This document shows positions 10,059 through 19,598 of a stretch of DNA of 64,000 nt, one piece after another. The notes under the pieces were generated by a model that searched no databases, was not told where the DNA came from, and saw only the letters and a list, made by a program, of their open reading frames with translations. The DNA is from Zeus faber (taxonomy: Eukaryota > Chordata > Actinopteri > Zeiformes > Zeidae). The stretch spans positions 33,778,236 through 33,842,235 of the forward strand of contig OY482849.1 in the NCBI GenBank assembly GCA_960531495.1. The letters are read 5' to 3'. Position 1 is the stretch's first letter; the number at the start of each line of letters is the position of its first letter. The translations under genes and the position numbers were made by a program.

Positions 10059-12969
10059 CTTTGAAATACCCACAAAATGGGTATTTCTCTGCTAGTGTTA
10101 GCTCCTCCTTTATCACTATTTCCTCCTCATCTTCCCCGACGTCCTTACCACCCAAGAGTGGCATCTGTACACTTTCTCCCGGCATTACAACTCCTACCCA
10201 TCTCAATATCATGGCCTTAGCAAAGGTCAACACCACCGTACAAAAACAAAACATCACACACAGTGATAAAAGAGCAGCTCCCATAACCTGAGCTACTATA
10301 GCTCCTAATGGTCCTAATTTGTCTTGCAGCCAAGCATTAGCTGACCACCCAGCTCCTTTTGATGGCCCAAACGCATCCCTTATATGTTTTAACGCATCTA
10401 TGATGTTAGTCATATTGTCAGAGCCATCAGGAATCAACGTATAACAGTCATCTCCGGTTAGATTTAAAGCCACGCAAAGGCCACCTTGTTTGGCCAAAAT
10501 ATAATCAAGAGCCATGTCGTGTTTCATCAACGTCAATCGATGACTCCTCTGTGCGTTTGACAAATAATCAAAACCTCTTATGGTCTCATTTGCAAACCCT
10601 TGTAGAGTATACGTGATATTATCAATATGATCAGCTAAGAATGTAACCCCGTACCATGGAAACAATCCTATAGCCCATTTTTCTCCTAAAGATATACTCC
10701 AATGATAAGACTCCAAATTTTGAAATTGTGCCAACTCTCTTTTCTTCCTACTTTTGGCAGTCTTTGCAGAATCACCCTCATCTGTCTTTTGTCCCTTCTG
10801 AAGGACAAAAACATCATAAGGAAGTTTCAACTGTGCCATATAGCAACATCCAGTCCATCCATACGGCAGAAATAAGTATGCTTTATCTCCACATACCCAC
10901 CAAATATCTTTGAATGTTCCTATAGTCACATCACCCGGTAAAGTTTGATTCTTTACGCTCAATGTTTTACTGTGACGACTATTTGGCGCATGAAAGGTCA
11001 CTCTATAAATTTCACCAGTTGTTCTTTCTATACCTTTTCCAAATTCCATCATGTAGATTTCACATTCTGATATCCCCATAAACATACCATCTCCTTCATG
11101 AGTGTCATTAGAACAAAAGCAGTCCATACCTTTTGCAGGTGTCACTTCCATCGCTTCAGGTGTTGCTGTTCTAATATCTTCATACTTATCAAGAAGATTT
11201 AAATATGGCAATTCTCTCAACCAGGAACACTTACGTTCAGGTCTAAATAGCTTAACCGACAGAGCCATCCATACATCATTGGCTGCTTTTTGTCTGAATA
11301 GCAGCCACGATAATGCATTACTTTGACATTCAGACGTCAAAGGTTCCGGTACTGTCTCTAGAATTGATGGCCATGTGCCCGGAGCTGGAACTTTCACTAC
11401 ACACGGACAATTGGAATTAGTAGTTATTCTAACGGAGTGAGTTATCTGTTGGAACCACAGATTTCTCTTAGCCCATGGGTCTGTTATTTGCATCGCCGAG
11501 GAATCAAACCCATATGCTTTCCACTGGGTTTCTCGCTTCTTTAAAGCATGAAGATGATCAGTCATGTCTTCTGATGTCCACTCAGGTTCAAGAAAATCAT
11601 TGACCACTTTTGTCATCGTCATCTGAGCTTTTTCTCCTGAATTACTATCAATCTCCTCAGCAATTGGCTCTCTAATTACAGAGCTCTCCTTGCTATTATT
11701 TAACTTAATTTCCAACTTCGCCATAGTCTTCTGAGTTATATTTATCCACTTCTCAGATGATGGGGATGTAGCGACAGTTGTCAGTGTCTTATCTACAGAC
11801 ATTTTAGATACCAAAGAAGTCATCAGTGTTTTATAGGTGGTGGATCTCATCCTCACAACCTCTCTTGTATGATTACCGAGAGTTACAGAAGTAGAAGTTG
11901 TCATCATCGTAGTAGTAACATCATTTTCTGCCAATGTTGGGGCTAGAGTGGTAACTGACAATGATACGTTAATACTACTAGTTATTCCCCGAGCTAAGGA
12001 AGTAGATGTCCTTGGTCCAACAGTCACCCTTGGTGTGACTAGTTGTTTTTGGGTTTCATTAGCAATCATGCTTACTTCTTTAGTAACCAGACCTTTTACT
12101 ACCAGCATTATCTTACCAGTTCTGTATCCCGCTTCCCAATAATTTTGTCTTGGGACGTATTTAAACTCTGGATCCAAATATGTGCATGTATATTCTCCTT
12201 GATCTTCCCATAGTACATTATGTACTACTAGTGAACAGTCATTTTTAACTTTAACCCCTCTCCTGTCATTCATCAACACAAACTTTCGTTGATTGCTAGG
12301 CACACTGCTAACCTCAGGTACTGCTAGCACTATGTCTTCACCGCGCGCATTTTTCCATTTGGGGGAGATATTTCCACCAGTATTCCATTTACTACATTTA
12401 CATGGAAGGTTAGCTGTATTTCCTAATTTAGTTCTAATCACAGTATTCACTGAAATTGAAGTTGTTGGAATCATCTGAGGCACAGCAGTAGTTAACTGCA
12501 ATTCCTCTGTAACATTGGTGAGTTTCAAACCTAACAAGGCAGACGTCTGCTTTGTCTCTTCAGTTGGTGGGGGAGTTGATACTTCAGTTATTAATTTTCC
12601 TATTTCTTCAAAAACTGTGGGCTCTACAATTTTACTTTCATTCAAAACCACAAGAGTCACAATTTTATATCTGTAGTCAGGCTTTCTTTGCACTCCATCC
12701 TCTCTCACAATCACAAATTTAGGATCAAAATAAGAACACTTGTAGTCTCCTTGATCTTCAATCTGGGGTCTACGTAGATAAAGACTACAGTCATCCTTCA
12801 TCTTCAGCCTTCTTCGATCATTTAGCAACACATACTTCTGTAGCGGTGACGTTCCCGACAAGTCAATTACCTTCCCATGGTTATCTTCCCACTGGACTTG
12901 AACTTCCCCTTTTTCATAATTTTCTTTGGTACACTGACATGGCAGCTGAACTGACTTTCCCAAAATCAC
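9976..12969 (-). CDS. env: Retroviral Env with two N-terminal Ig V-like domains
   Basis: A 997-residue envelope frame. Residues 1-110 and 176-292 are two tandem Ig V-like domains. Each has LPC-x-C, a core Trp, NDRR, K-(D/N)-DCSL and the hallmark EDQG(D/E)Y-x-C, followed by a DP-x-F segment. Residues 295-430 are Ser/Thr-rich and mucin-like with many N-x-S/T sites. The SU-like part (about 470-740) has CPC, CFC and a W-V-CG...LPYGW-x-GCCY block like other fish retroviral envelopes. SRKKR (740-744) is a furin-type site. TM follows with GGLCVALNLTGDDC (829-842), like the immunosuppressive loop and paired cysteines of gamma-type TM, a membrane span at about 889-917 and an acidic tail. No signal peptide is visible at the first Met. 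Retroviral env mRNA is normally spliced, so the true start may lie upstream. The last 30 or so residues come from the adjoining leader copy. Confidence 0.9.
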   Translation of the reverse strand: MILGKSVQLPCQCTKENYEKGEVQVQWEDNHGKVIDLSGTSPLQKYVLLNDRRRLKMKDDCSLYLRRPQIEDQGDYKCSYFDPKFVIVREDGVQRKPDYRYKIVTLVVLNESKIVEPTVFEEIGKLITEVSTPPPTEETKQTSALLGLKLTNVTEELQLTTAVPQMIPTTSISVNTVIRTKLGNTANLPCKCSKWNTGGNISPKWKNARGEDIVLAVPEVSSVPSNQRKFVLMNDRRGVKVKNDCSLVVHNVLWEDQGEYTCTYLDPEFKYVPRQNYWEAGYRTGKIMLVVKGLVTKEVSMIANETQKQLVTPRVTVGPRTSTSLARGITSSINVSLSVTTLAPTLAENDVTTTMMTTSTSVTLGNHTREVVRMRSTTYKTLMTSLVSKMSVDKTLTTVATSPSSEKWINITQKTMAKLEIKLNNSKESSVIREPIAEEIDSNSGEKAQMTMTKVVNDFLEPEWTSEDMTDHLHALKKRETQWKAYGFDSSAMQITDPWAKRNLWFQQITHSVRITTNSNCPCVVKVPAPGTWPSILETVPEPLTSECQSNALSWLLFRQKAANDVWMALSVKLFRPERKCSWLRELPYLNLLDKYEDIRTATPEAMEVTPAKGMDCFCSNDTHEGDGMFMGISECEIYMMEFGKGIERTTGEIYRVTFHAPNSRHSKTLSVKNQTLPGDVTIGTFKDIWWVCGDKAYLFLPYGWTGCCYMAQLKLPYDVFVLQKGQKTDEGDSAKTAKSRKKRELAQFQNLESYHWSISLGEKWAIGLFPWYGVTFLADHIDNITYTLQGFANETIRGFDYLSNAQRSHRLTLMKHDMALDYILAKQGGLCVALNLTGDDCYTLIPDGSDNMTNIIDALKHIRDAFGPSKGAGWSANAWLQDKLGPLGAIVAQVMGAALLSLCVMFCFCTVVLTFAKAMILRWVGVVMPGESVQMPLLGGKDVGEDEEEIVIKEELTLAEKYPFCGYFKVQSGVTNRICWASSADAACSSELPLSG
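12094..12969 (-). other. Tandem Ig V-like domains of Env
   Basis: The two domains share the same unusual set of cysteines (C-x-C near the first strand, a DCSL cysteine and the Y-x-C cysteine) and the same RR/K-rich segment, so they arose by internal duplication of one domain. In vertebrates this layout belongs to immune-type or butyrophilin/CD-like V-set receptors. Capture from a host receptor is my inference. Confidence 0.8.
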
Positions 12970-12976
12970 TTCAACT

Positions 12977-13333
12977 CTAGTCCTCGTATCGTTTTGCTTT
13001 TAACCCTTTTTCGAGATTGTCTTGGACTCCTGGGTCCAACTGGGTTGGTACACTTTCCTGGAGAGGTGTCACAGCCCTCTGGAGTCTTTGACAATTCATT
13101 TTCTCTGGGATTAGACTCTGTTGTGTCTGGGACATGTTGTAAATCAATGTCCCTGAAGTGTCTTTCTTGCTCAGGGACTGACAATTCATCCCTGGGATCA
13201 TCAAAAGTGTGCTCATCAACATTAAGCACACCCACATCATCGCCAATCCCTTCTTCTGGGTCTTGACCTCTGAGGTCCTCATGAACCTCTGTTGTTTCAG
13301 CAGCTTCTGTTGGCTCTCTTGAGCTTTCAACAT
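12977..13333 (-). other. Short frame with a signal-peptide-like segment, overlapping the 3' end of pol
   Basis: This 118-codon frame overlaps the integrase tail in another frame. It holds MMWVCLMLMSTLLMIPGMNC, a hydrophobic core with the look of a signal peptide and cleavage site. In many retroviruses the env leader region overlaps the end of pol, so its position fits that role. No link to the env frame is asserted here. Confidence 0.45.
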
Positions 13334-16300
13334 TTCTGCTCAGGGATCGTTGCGCCTCTTCGTTTGGCGCTCTAACACAATGCGATAAATGGTACCATGT
13401 AGGAGAACCTTCAACCTGAACCGCAGTTCCTGTACTGCGAACAACTTTGAATGGTCCTTCGCGGCGTTCGTTAAACCATTTCCTCCTAAACACTTTCACG
13501 AATACCTTGTCTCCAGGTTGCACCGCGTTCCTCTTTTGCTCATCAAGTCTCTCTAACACCTCCTCTTGTTTTTGCCTGTCAGAGACATATGTGTGTATTT
13601 TCTTATGCAGTGTAGCCATGTAGTTAACATACACTCGCATTTCATCTTCTAAAAGGGCTAAGCTTGGACCCTTTCCACTTGTGCGCAAACATGGTGTTGG
13701 CATCCGTCTACCCGTGGCTAACTCATGGGGTGTCATGCGCAAATCACGGAGCCCACTTGAACGGCACACCATTAATGCCAACGGAAGCGCCTCTACCCAA
13801 TTCAGACCTGTGTGCTGACAGATTTTAACAATGCGATTTTTCAGCACACCATTCATTTTTTCACAAACTCCTTGGCTTTGTGGATGATAAACAGCTCCTA
13901 AACGTTGTTTAATTCCCAATTTTTGCAGAATTAATTTTACTGTTCTATCCACGAACTCTTTCCCATTATCTGAGGATATCCGATCTGGAAGTCCCCACCT
14001 GCTTATGACCTCACGACACAAGAACTTGGCAACCGACTGAGCATCTTTACGCTTGGTTGGACATGCCTCAGGCCACCGTGAAAATCTATCCACGACGACT
14101 AGCATGTATCTTTTACCTCCTATTGGTCTTATCATGTCAACAAAATCCACAACCAACTCACGCATAGGACCTGTCGGAGTTGGAATGTGACCAGGTGGAC
14201 TCAACACACCCCTCCGAACGTTATTTTTAAGACAGATTGTGCATCTGCCTATGACATAATCAATTTGCTCAAGCAAGTACGGTGCCCAAAAACCATACTC
14301 TTTCGTGATCTTTCTCCTTACCTCCCCCCTTGCAACATGGGCTAACCCATGTGCTTCCTGAATCATCAGACCTAGTAGGTCAGGGGGTGCTACCATCAGT
14401 CCTTCATGATTTCTCCACAGACCAGTAGAATCTTCTGTGGCCCCTCGGGCCAACCATAATTGTTTATCGATGGCTGACGCCGCCTCTTGCATCGCGATCA
14501 CATCTCTGAGCGTGATTTTATCTTCCAAGTCCACTTCATGAGTGACCAGAAGAACCTTGCCTGCTTTGTTTGCTCCTGTAACTGCTTTAGCAGCCTCATC
14601 AGCCGCTTTGTTACCTTGTGTGACCCTTGACGTGTCCATTTTGTGTGCTGCACACTTAGCTACAGCTATTTCCTTTGGTTTCATCATTGCATGCAACAAT
14701 TTCATTATTTGGGCATGATGCTGTATCGGAGAACCATCGGTTTTCTTAAATCCTCGATTTTTCCATACTGATCCAAATAAATGACACACATTATGTGCAT
14801 ATGCCGAATCTGTATATATTGTCACTCGCTTGCCTTCGGCCAATAGACAAGCTTCAGTCAGGCCCACAAGCTCAGCAAGCTGTGCAGAAGCAGGTTGTGG
14901 TATTACTTCTGCTTTCTCAACAACAAATTCAGTTCCCTGGGCTTTGACTACTGCATAACCAGCACTCAATGTGTCTCCTATTCGATAGCAGGACCCGTCA
15001 GTCCAATACTCCACATCTGACACATGAAGTGGGAAAGCTTGCAAGTCTGATCTGAGCTTTGCATATCTCTCTACTTCCTGAATACAATCATGTGGCTCTC
15101 CATCCCCTGGTGTTGGTAAATTATCAGCTGGATTTACCGTGACGCACCTTACTAAGGTGACATCTTCCTGCTCTAAGAGCCTATGATAGTCTCTTAGCCT
15201 AGACATAGTCAATGTACATTTACCGAAGTTCAAAAGATTTCTGAGACTATGATGGGTAAGAATTGTCACTGGGTAACCCATAGTTACTGATGATGCTTTC
15301 TCATACATTAGATAAACTCCCACCATTGCTCTGTAGCACAGTGGTAGCCCCGATTCTACTTCTGAATAGGCAGTAGAATAATACGACACAGGTTGAGGAC
15401 TTGTCCCTGTACCTGTTGGCTGACAAATAACTGCACATGCATATTTGCCTCCAGTGGACGTGGCCACATACAGCAAAAAGTTCTTAGAGTAGTCTGGCAG
15501 CGCTAGCGCTGGAGCTTCTTGTAGCCTCTGTTTGATCGTTTCAAATGCCATAAGACCTTACTGGGTCCAGGTGAGGTTACAATGGAGTTGAGCATTCCCA
15601 GTCTCTTTTATCATGGCTCTCAAAGGTCCTGTTAGGCAGGCATAATCTTCTACCCAGGCTGAAGAATATCCCGCAATGCCAAGAAATGTCATCATCTCTC
15701 TGACTGTTCTAGGCTTTGGTGCCGTTCGAATGGCTTCCAAATGACTCTCAGAGATGCTTCTGTGTCCATGGGTTATTGTTTGACCCAAATAAACAACTTT
15801 TTCTTGACAATACTGTAGCTTCTTCTGAGAGGCCTTGTGACCTTTGTCTGCCAATTGCTGTAACAGTTTGATTGAATCCTCATGGCATGTTTCCTTATCC
15901 GGTGAGCAGATGACGATGTCGTCCACATACTGAATGACAGTACTTTTCAAGATCTGATCAATTCCAGCCAAGTCATCCTGCAATACTTTATTGAAAATGT
16001 GAGGGCTGTGTTTGAATCCTTGAGGGAGCCTCTTGTACTTGAAGGTTTGTCCTTTGTACGTGAACCCAAACAATCCTTGACTTTCTTCGCTCAGTGGAAC
16101 ACTGAAAAATGCTCCACACAAATCCAACACTGTGAAGTGTGTAGCCTCTGGAGGGATTTGGGCTAACAAGGTATGTGGATCTGGTACATCTGCTGGAAAA
16201 TCCTGCACCACTTCATTTATCGCTCTTAAATCATGTACCAAGCGATAGGACTCATCTGGTTTCTTTAAAGGCAATATAGGTGTATTGCTCTGAGGATCCA

Positions 16301-16583
16301 AACATATTTCCACTACACCTGCTTTTAACAGTCCTTCAATTTGTGGTTCAATCCCTTTGATTACCTCCTCCTTTAGTGGATATTGGTTCTTCCAAGGAGG
16401 TTTGGTTCCTGGTCTCAGTTCAACTCTCACCGGTTGGGCTGACTTCACAAGTCCGATGTCCGTACTATGTCGTGACCACAAACATTCTGGAATTTGTTGC
16501 AGCATCTCCTCTCTCATGCTGTCTGAGTCCAATTTAGCGCTGAACATTGACTCATGTGTCATCTGTATCACTTGTGGTTGTCC

Positions 16584-17042
16584 TTGTCCTTGAGCTGAAA
16601 TCATGATTTTCATGAACTTCTGTTCTTCACTTATCCAGATAGCAAGATTCTCCTTTATTGGTGAAAAAATGGCTTCCTCAGCTTCTGCCATCATTTCTCC
16701 TATTTGCTTCTGCTCAAATCCTTCAGCCACCATTAAAGTCACATGTGGCACACTTTTCACAATGTCAAACTCTTTCTCAAGATATTCATTGATGTTTATC
16801 TTCATAGCTGCTCCTTGTGGTCCCACAATTATGCAGCATGAGGTCAGCTGAACATGCTTCGGTTGACTACTCAACCATTCTTCTGGATCCAATTGGTCAG
16901 TTTTCTTGAAATATTTCAACGTGCAGTGATGTGGATACTCAGGGGGCTTAGCATCAGGCATATTTGCCACAATGAACTTCTCCCACATCTTGGCTGGCTC
17001 TAATAGCTCTGGACTAAGATTTCCAATCCAATATACTGAAGA
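16584..17042 (-). other. CNPase-like 2H phosphoesterase domain inside Pol
   Basis: About 155 residues between protease and RT do not belong to either. They hold two H-x-T-L motifs, HHCTLKYF and PHVTLMVAEG, 61 residues apart, the signature of the 2H phosphoesterase superfamily (LigT, AKAP7, CNPase, viral 2',5'-PDEs). The order of elements follows the C-terminal catalytic domain of vertebrate CNPase as I remember it: YW-x-G and an amphipathic helix, HCT-x-K-(Y/F), a strand like LTSCCIIVGPQGAAMKIN (CNPase: LTISALFVTPKTTGARVEL), H-(V/I)-TL plus a helix, then a strand pair ending near FMKIMISA (CNPase: RWMLTLAKN). Both His and both Thr positions are kept. Family enzymes cleave cyclic phosphates or 2',5' linkages; the substrate here is unknown. 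Confidence 0.78.
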
Positions 17043-17465
17043 AGTCTCGGTCTCTGGTGCGCTAAATAATTGGTGGTAGACATCAGGTGGCACATCCACC
17101 AGACAGCCGTCCGGTGTACACCGTATTGTGCAATTTAGTTTGCACATAGCATCTCTTCCCAAGAGTGCAATGGGCGTATGTTCTGACACCAAAATAGGTA
17201 GTGTGATTTTCCGATTTCTACAGCAGAGCTCAATTGGTTTTGTGAGAGGAATCAGCTGTTTCACACCCTCAAACCCGATTGTCCGTACCAATTGGACAGA
17301 CATGGGGAGATGTATAGCATCTTCAGGCCGAACACAGGTGAAAGCTGCTCCGCAATCTGCCATTACTTCCAATGACTTATCATTTATTTTCACCTCTATT
17401 TTTGGATCTTGCTCCGGCCCTGATACTACCAGCTGACACCTCCCTTTCGAGTCTTCTGGGCACCC

Positions 17466-19598
17466 CTAGAAACCAGGTTCCGGACCCCTGTAAGGGTTCG
17501 CTGGTCCTCTGGGTGGCTGTGGTTGTCCTCTGTAGCCTCCTTTGAAGCCTCCTCTGAAGCCTCCTCTGAAGCCTCCTCTGAACCTGTAGCAGTCACGTAC
17601 AAAATGACCTTGTTGTCCACAATTATGACACGCTCCTTGAGACTGTTGGAAATTTCCTCCTCTTCCTCTTCCTAAATTTCCTTGGCCTCTTCCTCTCCAT
17701 GTTTGTGGTTGGTCAAAAACTGGCTGTGGAAAGGAGACAGTGGGGACCACAGGTGGTAGAACCTGAATCTGTTCTTGCTGTGGTTGTGGTGGTACTTGAT
17801 TTGATTGTGACTGGCTCTGCATAACCACAGCTTGTTTCTTTTCCTTCTTCTTGTTATCCACCAACTGTATTTGGTTGAGTTTTCTGAGAGTCTCCTGGTC
17901 CTGTTCCTTCTGGTCATGCTCCTTTTTCCGATATAGCTCTACTTGATGTGCTATGTGGTCCGTATAAACACTTTTGGTCATGTTTCCAAGACCAACCACT
18001 TTGGCCAATTTGCTCCTCACTTGTAGAGGCAGCCCCTTCTGTATTTTAGCTCGGAGAATCGATTTCTCCATTTGATTCAGTTCTGGATCATTTCCTGTGA
18101 CATTTCTCCACACTTGATGAGTTCTTGACACATAAGCTCTTGGATTTTCCTGTGGGCCCAATGCCTCGATCAAGATGTTGTCCGGGTGTACGTTTGTTGG
18201 AAAAGCATCTTTCAATGCTCTCCACATTCGACCTCTGCTTGCAGCAAACAATTCTGGGTCATATACAGCAGTTGCCACGTATCTGTTAAGGCCTGCCGTC
18301 TGCAGGATCTCTTCCATAGCTGGGACTCCAATGAGGCTAGCCAGAAGTCTCTTAATATCTCCCATGGCAGGCTGTGTTCCCACCAAAACCTCTTCCAGCT
18401 TTGAGATCCATGGATGTGCTCCATCTTGAAGAGTGGGTAACTTTTCAAGTATGTTAGACATATCTGTATTCTGCCAAGGCTTGTATTCTAAATTTTGTCC
18501 TCGAATTATCACTGGACACATTTTGTTGGGTCTCTTTCCTTTTCTTGGACGTAACCCATACCTCAACGTGTCTGGCTTTTGAGGCTTTTTCTTCTGGAGT
18601 TTCTTCTCTGTTATTTGCAATTCGTGTAATTGCCTTTCCAATACTTGTTGAACTTCTGGACAGGTGGAGTCACTTATGTCCTCCAGGCATCTGTCTATAC
18701 TCCTCTCAATCTCTCTTAAAATCATGCGTCTGTCATCTCCTACCACAGTGCTGGCTGCTAATGGTTGAAAACAGGAAGGACCTTCTTTCTCCGATTCTTC
18801 ATCGCTTTCACCCTGTTCACTTTCATCCGTGTCGTCCGTTCCTGGTGACATTTTCCTCACTGGTCGATCTCCCTTTTTCTCTGCTTTAGCCAACATCCGT
18901 CTGACTGCTGGGTCATATCCTCCAATAGCTTCGTCAGAGTCACTCCCAATCTTTTCTCCTATTTCCAGACTTCTGACTCGTTGTTGGCTTCCCAGACGGT
19001 TCCTTCTCTTGGTATTGTTGGAGCTTGGATACATCTTTATGGTTGTTGTAGCCTTGCCCATTTCTATTATTTGCTCATCTTCATCTTTGCAGAGATAGTT
19101 GCCTTCCTGTGTAATCACTGGGAGCTGGGGATAAACATCAGTAAACTTCACCTCCTTCTCATAAGGCGGGGGCTTCTGTAAAGATGCTGTATGTGAGAAG
19201 GGCGTGGTAATCTTCTCCATCAATTTTTCTGTCTCCTTTTCATTCTTCTTTATTTCTTGTCTACTTTGTTCTCTTTTTTCCTTTGCAGCTTCGAACCATG
19301 TCTGTCCCTCCTTTGCAAACAGTTGCAGAACGCCAAGTTCTGTTTGTCTTTTCTCCGTGCGTCTCTTTCCTTTCTTGCCTTTCTTTTGATTTACTTTATA
19401 TGTGGACACAAGCACCTGCATTGTTTTAATCACATCCGGGTTAAGAGTTCCTTCAACTGGCCATGGTTGTTCAATGTCCGGCCAACGCTTGCTCCATTTT
19501 CCTGATATTTTTGCAATATCTTTAATAAGGGGATTGTTCTTTTGCACTACATCAATAGGAGTGATTACTTTTGTAATTTTAGTATCCATTTTTGACAT
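17466..19598 (-). CDS. gag: Retroviral Gag polyprotein
   Basis: 710 residues starting [10 protein letters not shown]; no N-terminal Met-Gly, so no classical myristoylation signal. Residues 70-130 are highly charged and coiled-coil-like. PPPY (143-146) is a late-budding motif, with YPQL nearby. An acidic Ser/Glu stretch (about 220-270) precedes a capsid-like part (about 375-560) with a segment like [20 protein letters not shown] Gln-rich linker (about 570-640) leads to one CCHC zinc knuckle, [14 protein letters not shown] (657-670), and an RGG-type tail ([15 protein letters not shown]). The knuckle packages RNA, and the RGG tail probably adds non-specific RNA binding. It ends at an amber codon with pol next in frame. 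Confidence 0.92.
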   Translation of the reverse strand: MSKMDTKITKVITPIDVVQKNNPLIKDIAKISGKWSKRWPDIEQPWPVEGTLNPDVIKTMQVLVSTYKVNQKKGKKGKRRTEKRQTELGVLQLFAKEGQTWFEAAKEKREQSRQEIKKNEKETEKLMEKITTPFSHTASLQKPPPYEKEVKFTDVYPQLPVITQEGNYLCKDEDEQIIEMGKATTTIKMYPSSNNTKRRNRLGSQQRVRSLEIGEKIGSDSDEAIGGYDPAVRRMLAKAEKKGDRPVRKMSPGTDDTDESEQGESDEESEKEGPSCFQPLAASTVVGDDRRMILREIERSIDRCLEDISDSTCPEVQQVLERQLHELQITEKKLQKKKPQKPDTLRYGLRPRKGKRPNKMCPVIIRGQNLEYKPWQNTDMSNILEKLPTLQDGAHPWISKLEEVLVGTQPAMGDIKRLLASLIGVPAMEEILQTAGLNRYVATAVYDPELFAASRGRMWRALKDAFPTNVHPDNILIEALGPQENPRAYVSRTHQVWRNVTGNDPELNQMEKSILRAKIQKGLPLQVRSKLAKVVGLGNMTKSVYTDHIAHQVELYRKKEHDQKEQDQETLRKLNQIQLVDNKKKEKKQAVVMQSQSQSNQVPPQPQQEQIQVLPPVVPTVSFPQPVFDQPQTWRGRGQGNLGRGRGGNFQQSQGACHNCGQQGHFVRDCYRFRGGFRGGFRGGFKGGYRGQPQPPRGPANPYRGPEPGF

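Larger units (their letters stand above)
12966..17465 (-). pseudogene. pol: Retroviral Pol: protease, CNPase-like domain, RT, RNase H, integrase
   Basis: Domain order on the minus strand: an aspartic protease (ADCGAAFTCV, then LLGRD); a CNPase-like 2H phosphoesterase domain (16584-17042); reverse transcriptase (LPLKKPDESYRLVHDLRAIN, LPQGFKHSPHIFN, QYVDDIVIC); connection; RNase H (WTDGSC, TIYTDSAYAH); integrase with HHCC finger (H...H...CTIC), catalytic core (VDFVDMIRP, DRFSRWPEA, SSDNGKEFVDR) and a basic C-terminal part. Pol follows gag in the same frame across an amber codon, as in read-through retroviruses. It looks nearly whole, with about one break. The RT and integrase text points to the gamma/epsilon side of Retroviridae. 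The extra domain between protease and RT makes this part about 160 residues longer than usual. Confidence 0.92.
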
